Shown piece by piece: positions 19,866-28,731 of a DNA stretch of 64,000 nt. The stretch's first letter is position 1. Every line of letters starts with the position of its first letter. The stretch lies in NCBI GenBank assembly GCA_963850205.1, contig CAWKKJ010000017.1, positions 596,242 through 660,241 on the forward strand. The letters are read 5' to 3'. Below the pieces are notes generated by a model, which had not been told where the DNA came from, made no database searches, and saw only the letters and a list, made by a program, of their open reading frames with translations. The DNA comes from JACVRW01 sp963850205 (lineage in GTDB: Bacteria > Actinomycetota > Thermoleophilia > Solirubrobacterales > Thermoleophilaceae). Both the position numbers and the translations under genes were made by a program.

Positions 19866-21462
19866 GTGGAAGCCGGAACCGAGACCGAGCAGGAACAGGA
19901 GCCCCGCGAGGAGCAGGGCGACGGCGAGGCCGGGGGCAGCGTCGGGACCGTCGAGGAGGTCCAGGGCGTGGTCATCGAGGCCGCCTTCCCCGATGATCTG
20001 CCCGAGATCAACCACGCGCTCGAGATCGAGCTCGACTCCGACGACGGCGACGGCGAGACTCGCCGCCTGATCCTCGAGGTCCAGCAGCACCTCGGCGACG
20101 ACCGCGTCCGGGCCGTGGCCATGGACGCCACCGATGGTCTGTCCCGCGGGGTCAAGGTGCGCGACACCGGCGGCCCCATCACGGTGCCGGTGGGCGACGT
20201 GACGCTCGGCCGCATCTTCAACCTGCTCGGCGAGGTGATCGACGAGGGCGACGAGATCGAGGTCGAGGAGCGCTGGCCGATCCACCGGCCGGCCCCCAGC
20301 GTGGAGGACCTCACGCCCACCCGGGAGATCCTCGAGACCGGCATCAAGGTGATCGACCTGCTGGCCCCCTACCCCAAGGGGGGCAAGGTCGGCCTGTTCG
20401 GCGGCGCCGGGGTGGGCAAGACCGTCCTCATCCAGGAGCTCATCCGCAGCATCGCCGAGGAGCACTCCGGGCTGTCCGCCTTCTGCGGCGTGGGCGAGCG
20501 TTCGCGCGAGGGCAACGACCTCTGGCTCGAGATGACCGAGTCCGGCGTGATCGAGAAGACGATGCTCGTGTTCGGCCAGATGAACGAGCCGCCCGGCGCC
20601 CGCATGCGCGTGGCCCTGTCCGGCCTGACAATGGCGGAGTACTTCCGGGAGCAGGGCGGCCAGGACGTGCTGCTGTTCATCGACAACATCTTCCGCTTCG
20701 TGCAGGCCGGCTCCGAGGTGTCGGCCCTGCTCGGCCGGATGCCGTCGCAGGTCGGGCTACCAGCCCACGCTGGAGACCGAGATGGGCCAGCTGCAGGAGC
20801 GGATCACCTCTACCCGCCAGGGCTCGGTCACCTCGATCCAGGCGATCTACGTTCCGGCCGACGACCTCACCGACCCGGCGCCGGCTTCGGTGTTCGCCCA
20901 TCTCAACGCGACCACCACGCTCTCGCGGGCGATCGCCGAGAAGGGCATCTACCCGGCCGTGGACCCGCTCGACTCCACCTCAACGATCCTCAAGCCCGAC
21001 ATCGTCGGCGAGGAGCACTTCGAGACCGCGACGCAGGTCCAGGAGATCCTGCAGCGCTACAAGGAGCTGCAGGACATCATCGCCATCCTGGGCATCGACG
21101 AGCTCTCCGACGAGGACAAGCTCACGGTGCAGCGAGCCCGCAAGGTGGAGCGCTTCTGCTCGCAGCCGTTCTTCGTCGCCGAGGAGTTCACCGGCACGTC
21201 GGGGCAGTACGTGCCGATCGAGGAGACGGTGCGCTCCTTCCGCGAGATCATCGACGGTAAGCACGACGACGTTCCGGAGCGCGCCTTCCTGCTCAAGGGA
21301 TCGATCGACGACGTGGTCGAGGGCGCTCGCGGCGCGAGCGACGACGACGAGGACTCCGAGGAGAACGAGGAGGCCGACACCGAGCGGGAGGGTGAGGCCG
21401 AGGCCGAGCGCGAGGCGGGCGAGGATCCCGCCACCGAGGCCCGCGAGAACGAGGACGAGTAG
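19866..21462 (+). CDS. atpD: ATP synthase F1 subunit beta with acidic N- and C-terminal extensions (one frame break)
   Basis: Catalytic subunit with P-loop GGAGVGKTVL, catalytic Glu in GVGERSREGNDL and FIDNIFRFVQAGSEVSALLG. The frame breaks at 20754-20756: GTCGGGCTAC should be GTCGGCTAC (VGYQPTLETEMGQLQERIT). The next frame continues STRQGSVTSIQAIYVPADD to the stop at 21462. Corrected length is about 531 aa, against about 470-480 usually. The excess is an acidic N-terminus (about 25 residues, ETEQEQEPREEQGDGE) and an acidic C-terminus of about 43 residues (DDDEDSEENEEADTEREGE). An essential gene with a single extra G, so the break is probably a sequencing error. Confidence 0.94.
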
Positions 21463-21875
21463 TGGCGCGTACCTCCTTCCCGGTGGAGGTCCTCACGCCC
21501 GAGGGCCAGGTGTTCGCCGACGAGGTGGAGATGGTCTCCACGCGGACGAGCACCGGGTCGATCGGCGTGCTGGCCAACCACGCACCGCTGATGGCGATTC
21601 TGGAGCCCACGGAGCTGCGGCTGTACAAGTCCGATTCGGACGTGATCCGCTTTGCCCAGGGGGAGGGCTACCTGCAGGTGGTGGACAACCAGGCGCTGGT
21701 GCTGGTGGAGGAGGCGATCGCCCCGGACGACATTGATCGCGGCGCGTTCGAGTCGCGCCTGCAGGAGGCGCGCGACGCGCTGGAGCGGGCGGAGGAGGAG
21801 TCCGAGGAGCGCCTGCGGGCGGAGCGTGAGGTCAAGCGCTACGAGGCGTTTCTCGAGGTGGGCTCGGGGTCTTAG
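21462..21875 (+). CDS. atpC: ATP synthase F1 subunit epsilon
   Basis: 137-aa subunit with the N-terminal beta sandwich (FPVEVLTPEGQVFADEVEMV, GSIGVLANHAPLMAIL, GYLQVVDNQALVLVEEAI) and a charged C-terminal helical hairpin (FESRLQEARDALERAEEE). The hairpin is full length, unlike the short mycobacterial epsilon, so an inhibitory role of epsilon is possible. GTG start overlaps the atpD stop by one base. Last gene of the operon. Confidence 0.95.
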   Translation: MARTSFPVEVLTPEGQVFADEVEMVSTRTSTGSIGVLANHAPLMAILEPTELRLYKSDSDVIRFAQGEGYLQVVDNQALVLVEEAIAPDDIDRGAFESRLQEARDALERAEEESEERLRAEREVKRYEAFLEVGSGS

Positions 21876-22267
21876 GGCCTGGGCGTTGGTGGTGGCGGGG
21901 CCGCCGTCATCGCCTGTCCGCCGACCTGCTCGCTCGCTTCGCTTGCTCGTTTCGCTCGCCGCTGCGCGGCTCGCTCGGACACGGTCTGCGGCCAGGGATG
22001 CCGGCGGCCCCGCGGCCGGAGCGGGCCTTTGCGCGGGCGGGCGAGGGTCCTGCCTGCACGGGCGAGGGGGAGAGAGGGGCGGCCGGGATCGGGCTCCCGC
22101 AGTTCGTCCCGAGCAGGCGCCCTCGGCGCGTCCGCGCAGACGCGTCATCGGGGTTCACGGAAGGAGAGACTCGGCGGACTCGTAGTTGGTGCCCAGCAGG
22201 TCCGCTGCGAGGATCCGGCTAGGGCGCGGTCTGCTCCCTGCACGGGAACCATCGAGGAGGACACGGC
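21876..22267. repeat. Non-coding interval after atpC with long inverted repeat
   Basis: About 390 bases without a convincing gene. A perfect 12-base inverted repeat (GCGGGGCCGCCG at 21895-21906, CGGCGGCCCCGC at 22002-22013) encloses about 95 bases. These contain a CGCTT/CGCTC-rich run (21928-21960) and GCTGCGCGGCTCGC. This could act as an operon-end structure or be a degenerate interspersed repeat. A hydrolase gene with GAGGAGG-type ribosome-binding site follows at 22268. Confidence 0.4.
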
Positions 22268-23110
22268 GTGGCGACATTCACGGAGCGCGAAGCGCGACAG
22301 ATCGATGCAGCGAACGCGACCGGCCGTACGCCAGTGGTGTTCATACACGGCCTGTGGCTGCTGCCCAGCTGTTGGGATCGCTGGGCAACGGTCTTCGAGG
22401 AGGCGGGCTACGCCGCGTTGACGCCGGGGTGGCCAGACGATCCTGAGTCCGTCGAGGAGGCGAAGGCGCACCCCGAGGTCTTCGCCGGCAAGAGGGTTGG
22501 GCAGATTGCCGACCGGTACGCCGAGGTGATCGGAAGGCTGTCGACGAAGCCGGCGGTTGTCGGGCATTCGTTCGGCGGGCTGCTCACCATGATCCTCGCT
22601 GGACGTGGACTTGCCTCGGCGTCGGTGGCCATCAGTCCTTCGCCCTTCCGCGGCGTGTTGCCGGTTCCGCTCAGCGCCCTAAGGTCGTCCTCACCGGTCC
22701 TTCGCAACCCGGCCAACCGCAACCGCGCGGTGCCGTTGACCTACGAGCAGTTCCGCTACGCGTTCGCAAACGCGATCGGTGAGGACGAGGCGAGGCAGCT
22801 GCACCAGACCTACTCGGTGCCTGGATCCGGCGCGACGATCTTCCAGGCGGTGACGGCGAATTTCAATCCGTGGACCGAAGTGAAGGTCGACAGCAAGAAC
22901 CCCGATCGTGGGCCTCTGCTGATCGTCTCCGCCGACAACGATCACACGACCCCTTGGTCCTTCGCGCATGCCGCGTTCAAGAAGCAGCGCCACAACAACG
23001 GCGTGACCGAGATCGTCAGGGTCCCCGACCGTGGGCACTCGCTCACGATCGACGGCCGCTGGAGCGAGGTCGCCGATGAGGCGCTGGGGTTCGTTAAGCG
23101 GTTCGTGTAA
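22268..23110 (+). CDS. Alpha/beta hydrolase
   Basis: 280-aa single-domain hydrolase. Oxyanion region VVFIHGLWLLPSCWDRW, nucleophile elbow VVGHSFGGLL (Ser), acid residue in IVSADNDHTTPW (Asp) and catalytic His in VPDRGHSLTIDGRW. No signal peptide. It resembles the non-heme chloroperoxidase/esterase-like group often seen as stand-alone genes in soil actinobacteria. GTG start with GAGGAGG about 8 bases upstream. Substrate unknown. Confidence 0.88.
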   Translation: MATFTEREARQIDAANATGRTPVVFIHGLWLLPSCWDRWATVFEEAGYAALTPGWPDDPESVEEAKAHPEVFAGKRVGQIADRYAEVIGRLSTKPAVVGHSFGGLLTMILAGRGLASASVAISPSPFRGVLPVPLSALRSSSPVLRNPANRNRAVPLTYEQFRYAFANAIGEDEARQLHQTYSVPGSGATIFQAVTANFNPWTEVKVDSKNPDRGPLLIVSADNDHTTPWSFAHAAFKKQRHNNGVTEIVRVPDRGHSLTIDGRWSEVADEALGFVKRFV

Positions 23111-23178
23111 GAAGGGCCGCGGTGTCCGTCAGGCGGCAAGGCATCGTCGTCGCCGTGACCACCGAGTGTCCCGTTGTG

Positions 23179-24486
23179 TCAGGCGGTTAGGCGCTCGATC
23201 TCGTAGTGGAGGGTCAGGAAGCGCTGGCCGGCCAGGTAGAAGCTATGTTCGGTCTTCAAGTCGCCGTCGGAGACGTAGACGAAGATCTGTTCCTGGAAAT
23301 AGAGCAGCTTGAGAACAGTCAGTGCGTCCCGGTCGCTGTCGACCGAGCTCAGATAGTGGCCCGGGAACTCGAGGTCGGTGCGCGAGGTCAGAACGAAGTC
23401 GTCCTCGCCAGAGTTTCGCGGCAGGAGCGTGGCGGTGAAGTTGGCGCTTGGGATCGGGAAGCCGACGCTCACGTAGCCGCGGTCCTGGTGCCTGAAGCTG
23501 GTGTAGATGCCGACGTAGATCGGCTTGCCCGAGTCCGCGTACGTCCGAATCCAACCGCGGATGTCGATCTCTTCGTTCCCACCCAAGGTGATCGTGTCGA
23601 TCGTGCTGACCATGCCCCGCTGGGCCTCTACGATGTTGGAAGGGATCGCAGCTTGGCCGAGGGGCTCCGCGACGGCCAGCTTGAAGAGCTCGTATCCGGG
23701 TTTCATCCAGCGCCGCCATTCGGGAATGATCGAGAGCCGGAAACGGCTGGTGTGCTCGTAGAACTCGCGGATCAGGGGGTGGACCAGGCGGGCGTCGAAG
23801 GTAGGCCCCTCCAGGCTGTCGAGCGACGCGAGGATTCCGACGTCGGGCGGATTGCGTCGGAAGGTGCCGCCGCGGGCCCGTGCGAGCTGCTCGACGTAGT
23901 CGCCCCCGACATACCGCGAGCGTGCCTCGAATGGCACGACGTAGCGCAGCTCGGAGGCCGGCACCTCCTCGGCCATCACTCGGACCAGCTCGCGGCCGCG
24001 ATAGGCGATCGCAGCGATCACGCGGTAGGCGAGCGCCACCGCCGCTGCGACCAGCGCCGGTTCGACCCCGCCGTCGAGCCTCTGGAACAGAAGCCCCACG
24101 ACAGCCCCGACCAGGAGCCCGAGGAGCACCTTGCCGGGGCGCAGGCCGAGCAGGCCGATGAGAGCACCGCTGAGGATCGCGGTGACCAACGGCTCGTCGG
24201 GTCCGTAGATCAGGCCCAGCACCCAGCCGAACAGAGCCATCAGCAGGGCGCTGCTGAGAATGCGGTACCAGAGCGGCTTCACCTCGGCGGCCCCCCGCCT
24301 GAGGCTGGTGATCACCTCTGCCGGGGCGTAGAGCGCGGCGCCAATCAGGGCGCCGAGACCGGCCCCGAGCCCGTCGATCGCGTCGCCGAGCACCGCGCCG
24401 GATGCGGCGCCGAGGGCCGCGCCCCAGATCACCCCGTCGAGCACCCGGCCGGAGCGGCTTCGTCTGCGTCGATCCGGTTGCGCCAT
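23179..24486 (-). CDS. Membrane protein with Gly/Ala-rich N-terminal helices and soluble C-terminal domain, unrecognised
   Basis: Start ATG at 24486 gives 435 aa (MAQPDRRRRSRSGRVLDGV). Residues of about 18-150 are glycine/alanine-rich membrane helices (GVIWGAALGAASGAVLGDAI, LLMALFGWVLGLIYG, VLLGLLVGAVVGLLF). From about 175 on, a soluble part follows with SRYVGGDYVEQLARARGGTF, PLIREFYEHTSRFRLSI and repeated beta-type stretches (FTATLLPRN, LEFPGHYLSSVDS). I do not recognise the family. The C-terminal half looks like a folded enzyme-size domain rather than a tail. Divergent from the small gene at 24542; the 55-base gap must hold both promoters. Confidence 0.8.
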   Translation of the reverse strand: MAQPDRRRRSRSGRVLDGVIWGAALGAASGAVLGDAIDGLGAGLGALIGAALYAPAEVITSLRRGAAEVKPLWYRILSSALLMALFGWVLGLIYGPDEPLVTAILSGALIGLLGLRPGKVLLGLLVGAVVGLLFQRLDGGVEPALVAAAVALAYRVIAAIAYRGRELVRVMAEEVPASELRYVVPFEARSRYVGGDYVEQLARARGGTFRRNPPDVGILASLDSLEGPTFDARLVHPLIREFYEHTSRFRLSIIPEWRRWMKPGYELFKLAVAEPLGQAAIPSNIVEAQRGMVSTIDTITLGGNEEIDIRGWIRTYADSGKPIYVGIYTSFRHQDRGYVSVGFPIPSANFTATLLPRNSGEDDFVLTSRTDLEFPGHYLSSVDSDRDALTVLKLLYFQEQIFVYVSDGDLKTEHSFYLAGQRFLTLHYEIERLTA

Positions 24487-24541
24487 GCGCGCAGTATCGC
24501 TGCGGTCGTATGGCCGGCGTTCGATCTCGTAGGATCGGTCG

Positions 24542-24913
24542 ATGGAGGCCAGGGACTTGGCGGTCGGCTTGGCGGGCGGAAGGATCGCCATTGGCGTCGT
24601 GTCGCTTCTGGCGCCGGGACTTGTGGGCCGCGCGATGATGGGCCCTGACGGGGACTCGGGCCGGACGCGCCTCTTCCTGCGGGTGGTCGGGGCCCGCGAC
24701 CTCGGCCTCGGGATCGGCGTGCTCGTCGCCCTGGACCGCGACGCGCCCGTGCGCGGCTGGCTGCGAGCGTCGGCCGTGGTGGACGGTCTCGACGCCGCCG
24801 GATGCCTGCTCGCCCGCCACCACCTTCGCACGACCGTGTTTCCAGCCGCCTTCGGCGCTGCGACCGGAGGGGCGCTGCTCAGCGGCTGGCTGGCAGGGCG
24901 CCTCGACGGATAA
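24542..24913 (+). CDS. Small membrane protein (DUF4267-like)
   Basis: 123 aa, with hydrophobic segments LAVGLAGGRIAIGVVSLLAP, DLGLGIGVLVALD and FGAATGGALLSGWLAG. The pattern (RxxGARDLGLGxG, then a variable helix and a glycine-rich last helix) is that of small four-helix membrane proteins near DUF4267/DUF4345. Function unknown. Confidence 0.75.
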   Translation: MEARDLAVGLAGGRIAIGVVSLLAPGLVGRAMMGPDGDSGRTRLFLRVVGARDLGLGIGVLVALDRDAPVRGWLRASAVVDGLDAAGCLLARHHLRTTVFPAAFGAATGGALLSGWLAGRLDG

Positions 24914-24919
24914 CGGCGG

Positions 24920-25288
24920 ATGGACCGCGTCGGGCCCACAATGGTCGGCCGGCGCAGCACCCCTGGCGCCGAGGCCGCACGGGAACTCCTGACCCGGAAC
25001 GAAGTGCCTCATCGCTGGGTCGACCTCGACCGCGATCCGCTGGCGCCTTGCTCGAGACGGAGTCCCTGAGCGCCGGCCGCCTGCCACTCGTCCTCTTCCC
25101 CGACGGCACACAGCTCGATGGGACCCGGGGACTACACCGAGCTGGTGTCCGGGCGGACACAGGGCGTCCCGCGCGCGCAATAGCTGATCTCCGCTCGCTG
25201 GCGTGCCGAGTTGGCCGCCGGTGGGGGTCTGCCGACGACGCCCACGCACGAGCTCTACGACGTGGTGATCGTCGGCGCCGGGCCTGCG
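24920..25288 (+). pseudogene. Remnant of an FAD-dependent thioredoxin-reductase-like gene (5' part only)
   Basis: Spread over three frames, the text reads ARELLTRNEVPHRWVDLDRD, LLETESLSAGRLPLVLFPDG, DYTELVSGRTQGVPRAQ, then WRAELAAGGGLPTTPTHEL and YDVVIVGAGPA. This is the N-terminal linker and the first FAD-binding GxGxxG of a TrxR-like oxidoreductase of the type with an N-terminal regulatory domain. It has several frameshifts and an internal stop, and ends abruptly within GAGPA at about 25288, where a second truncated gene begins on the opposite strand. Confidence 0.75.
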
Positions 25289-25485
25289 ACATCCGGCGTA
25301 CCGTCGCCGTTCACGTCGCCGGCGCTCGCGGCCGTCGTGCCCGACTCGTCGTCGAGCAACCCGCCGTCCCAGCGCTGGCTGAACGAGCTCTCCAGGTCCA
25401 GCGGGGGGATCGCCTGGGCCGACGGCTCGCTCAGCACCAGCAACGCGAGCACGCCGACCGTCGCGAGAACCCCTCTGCGTGGCAT
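25286..25485 (-). pseudogene. 5' remnant of a secreted FG-GAP-repeat protein
   Basis: From ATG at 25485: MPRRGVLATVGVLALLVLSE and PSAQA form a signal peptide. Then FSQRWDGGLLDDESGTTAA and SAGDVNGDGTPDV follow, the start of an FG-GAP/integrin-alpha-type repeat (calcium-binding DVNGDGTPD). The gene stops at about 25289 and is joined head-on to the TrxR-like remnant. Both remnants have lost their 3' ends at the same point, as one deletion between two convergent genes would produce. Confidence 0.72.
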
Positions 25486-25713
25486 CTTCGTCGCCCGGAT
25501 GACGGCCACAGACTACGGGGCGCTGATCCGTCATGCGGCCCGGGACGCGGAGGCGCCGCGACTCCTCCTGCAGCTGCGCGTACTTCCCACCCTGCCGCGT
25601 GAGGTCGGGAAACGCGGGAGTAGCGAGGGGTTTTGGGGCGGGCCGCGCGGAGCCCGGTGGCACGGTTGGGCTAGCTTGATCCGGCCGTCGCCAATCGAGC
25701 CGAAGGAGGAGAC

Positions 25714-26007
25714 GTGGCCACTTACGTAGTGCTGGTGAACTGGACCGAGCAGGGGATCGCCGGGTTCAAGGGCACAGCCGAGCGTGTCGACCATGAGGCG
25801 GAAATCCGGAAGCGCGCGGGTGTCGATTTGAAGGAGATCTATTGGACTCAGGGTCCGTACGACCTGATCGCGATCATCGAGGGGCCCGACGACGAGAGCG
25901 TCGCGGCCGCGATGCTCGGGGTCGCAGCCCACGGGAACTCCCGCACGACGACGCTGCGGGCCTTCGATCGCGACGAGTACGAGCGAATCGTGGCGAAGCT
26001 CGGCTAG
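25714..26007 (+). CDS. GYD-domain protein
   Basis: 97-aa protein of the GYD family (MATYVVLVNWTEQGIAGFKG; YWTQGPYDLIAIIEGPDDE; FDRDEYERIVAKL), a ferredoxin-like fold related to Lrp/AsnC ligand-binding domains. The signature reads QGPYD here. GTG start with AAGGAGGA 7-8 bases upstream. Function unknown; stand-alone gene. Confidence 0.88.
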   Translation: MATYVVLVNWTEQGIAGFKGTAERVDHEAEIRKRAGVDLKEIYWTQGPYDLIAIIEGPDDESVAAAMLGVAAHGNSRTTTLRAFDRDEYERIVAKLG

Positions 26008-26026
26008 CGCATCGGCCCGGCGAGTG

Positions 26027-26170
26027 CTAGGTGGCCTGGGTTCTGCGCGGCACAGGTCGGGTTAACCGCACCGCCGGCCATCCGCAGCCATCCTCGCCAC
26101 CGAGGAAATCGTTGGGGTCGGAGATGTACCCGTTGAGGGACATCGACAAGTCAAGCACCGATGAGGACAT
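26027..26170 (-). pseudogene. N-terminal fragment of a DHFR/RibD-C family gene
   Basis: ATG at 26170 gives a 47-aa ORF: MSSSVLDLSMSLNGYISDPN, then DFLGGEDGCGW, which is the conserved start of dihydrofolate-reductase-like RibD C-terminal-domain proteins. It then runs into unrelated residues (PAVRLTRPVPRR) and stops. A full-length gene of the same superfamily lies 230 bases away on the other strand. This looks like a truncated relic, not a functional gene. Confidence 0.65.
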
Positions 26171-26398
26171 CTGTTCCTTCTCCGTTCTCGGGGCGCGGCT
26201 CCCACAGCCGCGCGTGTGCTCACACGTCGAAGCAGCCGTGCGAAAATCGACAACTTCTCCTGGCCGAGTCGCGCGGAGAGCGTCCCGCATGGGATCCCCC
26301 TGTGTAACGGAGATGGCCTGTGCTTTCACTCTGCCGTCACCTCGGGCAGATTGCGGGCTACTACTTGCAAATCGCAATTACCTTCGAAAGGGTCGCGG

Positions 26399-27004
26399 AT
26401 GCCGGACACCACCTGCCACATGTCGATCTCGCTCGACGGTTTCGTCGCCGGGCCGGACCAGAGTCGCGAGCACCCGCTTGGAAAGCGCGGAAGGGAGCTC
26501 CACGGCTGGCACCTGGGCGACGAGCGCGTCAACGAGGCCGACGAGACCGCGGCCGGCTGGCTCATGCGCCCGCGCGGCGCCTACCTCATGGGCCGCAACA
26601 TGTTCGGACCGATCCGCGGCGAGTGGGAGGAGGACTGGCGCGGCTGGTGGGGGCCCGAGCCGCCTTACCACGCACCGGTGTTCGTGCTCACCCATCACGC
26701 CCGCGAGCCGATCGAGATGGAGGGCGGGACGACCTTTCACTTCGTCACCGACGGCTTCGACGCCGCCTACGCACAGGCGCGTGCGACGGCCCGCGAGGAC
26801 GGCGTCGACATCGCGGGCGGTGCCTCCACCGTTCGGCAGGCGCTCGTCGCCGGGGTCATCGACGAGCTCACGCTCGACATCGCCCCAGTCCTGCTCGGGT
26901 CCGGCGAGCGGATCTTCGACGGCGTCGAATCTCTCGGGCTGGAGCCCATCGAGGTGCTGCACTCGCCGCTGGCCACGCACATCCGCTACCGCCGGGCGAG
27001 CTGA
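26399..27004 (+). CDS. Dihydrofolate-reductase family protein (RibD C-terminal domain type)
   Basis: 201 aa with MSISLDGFVAGPDQSREHPL at the N-terminus, AYLMGRNMFGPIRGEW (nucleotide-binding), PVFVLTHHAREPIEMEGGTT, VDIAGGASTVRQALVAGVID and LGSGERIFDG near the end. This is the standard pattern of small NADPH-dependent reductase-like proteins annotated as dihydrofolate reductase family. They are usually not the cellular DHFR. ATG at 26399; the AT-rich stretch just upstream (ACTTGCAAATCGCAATTACC) may hold the promoter. Confidence 0.88.
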   Translation: MPDTTCHMSISLDGFVAGPDQSREHPLGKRGRELHGWHLGDERVNEADETAAGWLMRPRGAYLMGRNMFGPIRGEWEEDWRGWWGPEPPYHAPVFVLTHHAREPIEMEGGTTFHFVTDGFDAAYAQARATAREDGVDIAGGASTVRQALVAGVIDELTLDIAPVLLGSGERIFDGVESLGLEPIEVLHSPLATHIRYRRAS

Positions 27005-27040
27005 ACGCCCAACGGACATCAACCGATCCACCTCGCGAAG

Positions 27041-28003
27041 CTAATTCGTCCCGATGAACCAGCTGGCGAAGCCGAAGGCGTGCTGCTGCGGCTTGCAGGA
27101 GAACAGCGAGGGCTCCGAGGATTCGCAGCTGTAGTTGAACTGGTAGTTCGAGGACAACGACACGCTGAAGGTGATTGTGATTCCTGAGTCGATGGGAGCA
27201 CCCCCGCCTGTGGGGTTCTCAATGACCTCCCAGGCGCCGGTGTTGGAGCAGCCGGGATCGTCGGAGCTTGCGCCGCGCGATTGCCAATGTATCCCGTCAC
27301 CGGGGCCCACGACGGTGCCCACCGTGGGGTCGGTGGGGTTCGGGATCCACGTGTTGCCATCGCCCTTTGAGAACGAGCGTGCCTGGAGGCTGTAGACGGT
27401 CCCCGGGATCTTGTTATCGAAGAACGTGACGCAGTCGTTGCCGCCGGAGTCGCCGGCCATGACCGGCGGCGCGCCGACGATCGACAGCGACGCGGCGCCG
27501 AACCGGCGGAGCGCGATTCCCGACGCGCGAGCGGGTCGGCGAGGCAGGGGGCGCTTGTTCAGCCGCTTGGCCCGGTAGCTCACTGTCCCGCGCGCTGCCT
27601 TGTAGCGCGGTCGGCTCAGCTTGAGTGCGAGCTCGTCGCCGCCGCCGTGGCCCGCGACATGGAGGGTGCCGGTGGCCGGCGACGTCCCGGGCGAGAACAG
27701 CAGGCGGTGGAGCCGCTTGATCGGCATCACCCCGGTGCGGCCGTAATTGTTGGCCCAGGTGATCCTGCGGCCGACGCCGCGCAGCGTCAGCCGACCTCCG
27801 ACGAGCTTCCCGCTCTTGGCGGAATGCGTGAACACATGGGCGTCACGGGACCCGGCCAAGGCAGTCGCGGGTGCCAGCGCGAACAGCCCAGCGCCCAACA
27901 CAACAATGAGCCCGGCAACCATCAACGGCATCGCATCTCTCAAAGTGCCCGGACCGCAGTAGCGCCCTGGCTGCGTGACGACTGTCGATTGCACGTGGGC
28001 CAC
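27041..28003 (-). CDS. Secreted protein of unknown function
   Basis: Up to 320 aa. ATG at 28003 is possible, but ATG at 27931 (MPLMVAGLIVVLGAGLFALA, then PATALA) gives a cleaner signal peptide. The mature part begins AHVFTHSAKSGKLVGG and contains beta-type segments, an ITWANNYGRTG element, and cysteines in GNDCVTFF, DDPGCSNTG and FNYSCESSE/FSCKPQ that could form disulfides. Similar extracytoplasmic proteins are common in Solirubrobacter-type genomes; no domain was recognised. Confidence 0.7.
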   Translation of the reverse strand: MAHVQSTVVTQPGRYCGPGTLRDAMPLMVAGLIVVLGAGLFALAPATALAGSRDAHVFTHSAKSGKLVGGRLTLRGVGRRITWANNYGRTGVMPIKRLHRLLFSPGTSPATGTLHVAGHGGGDELALKLSRPRYKAARGTVSYRAKRLNKRPLPRRPARASGIALRRFGAASLSIVGAPPVMAGDSGGNDCVTFFDNKIPGTVYSLQARSFSKGDGNTWIPNPTDPTVGTVVGPGDGIHWQSRGASSDDPGCSNTGAWEVIENPTGGGAPIDSGITITFSVSLSSNYQFNYSCESSEPSLFSCKPQQHAFGFASWFIGTN

Positions 28004-28344
28004 TCCTATGGTCGAAACGACGAGCCGAACCGAAGCGGAGCATACCCGCTGCGGTTAGGGCAAGCGGCCTGAGCGTTCGGGGGTGCCGGGGGAGCGGGTG
28101 TCGACGCTCAGCGCGAAAAAGCCGACCGCCTGGGCCGCTGCGAACGCGTCTGCCTCCGGCAGCCGTGGCCCAGCGCGCTCACGCCCGCTACCGGTGATCG
28201 TGCTGCTGGCCCTGCGCGTCAGGCGGGCGCGGCGGGGGAAGATCGCCGCCGAAGCGCGAGGCGCCATAGAGCGAGAAGCTGAAGGCGGTCGGGGACACGT
28301 CGTAGGTGCTCGTGATCGAGGGCCGATGAGCGCCTCGCCGAAGC
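28004..28344. other. Interval without recognisable gene
   Basis: Open frames exist on both strands but have no recognisable motif or consistent start. Some minus-strand stretches (SPTAFSFSLYGASRFGGD) look protein-like and could be the tail of a lost secreted protein. Read as decayed sequence between the secreted protein and the ABC-permease-like remnant. Confidence 0.4.
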
Positions 28345-28566
28345 GTGACCGTGCTCGATCCGCTCACGAACGTCTTCCTGCGCGCAAACGGGTACTCGAT
28401 CGCGACCGCGCTCGGAGCCTCGCCGCGGAACATCGAAGAAAGCGGGCCGGGCTCCTTCAGCGGGCCCTTCGTGGACAGCCCGCAGGCCCTCGCCGTGCTC
28501 GCCGCCTTCATCGCCGCCTTCGCCGCCCTCTCCGCGCTCCTGCTGCGACGCCGCGATGTTGCTTGA
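28345..28566 (+). pseudogene. Possible C-terminal remnant of an ABC-2-type permease
   Basis: GTG-initiated frame of 73 codons. The second half (DSPQALAVLAAFIAAFAALS, then ALLLRRRDVA) is the typical last helix and RRRDV end of ABC-2 transporter permeases. No upstream membrane segments or ATPase gene are found, so it would be only the tail of such a gene. Its stop overlaps a 31-codon open frame beginning ATG at 28556 that also ends without a recognisable domain. Confidence 0.4.
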
Positions 28567-28731
28567 CGCCCGGCATCCGCTGGCCGCGGTCGGGCTGCCG
28601 CTCGGATGCCGCGCCGAGGATCCCGAGCGGCTCGACGGCGCGCCGGGCTGAACGGCCAGACGAACCGCTCCGGGCTTGAGTGAGGCGGCGGTTGGTGGCC
28701 GGGCGCGGCCGACCGTAACTCCGCATCGAGA

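Noticed and set aside
21928..21960. CGCTT-rich run as a CRISPR or tandem repeat array
   Set aside because: Units are short and irregular with no spacers; better seen as a low-complexity intergenic repeat.
22029..22421. Small ORFs between atpC and the hydrolase
   Set aside because: No ribosome-binding site, motif or natural composition; they overlap the inverted repeat and the hydrolase start.
28083..28679. 199-codon plus-strand ORF as a gene
   Set aside because: Arg/Pro/Ala-rich translation with no motif; only the separate frame at 28345-28566 looks like a protein tail.
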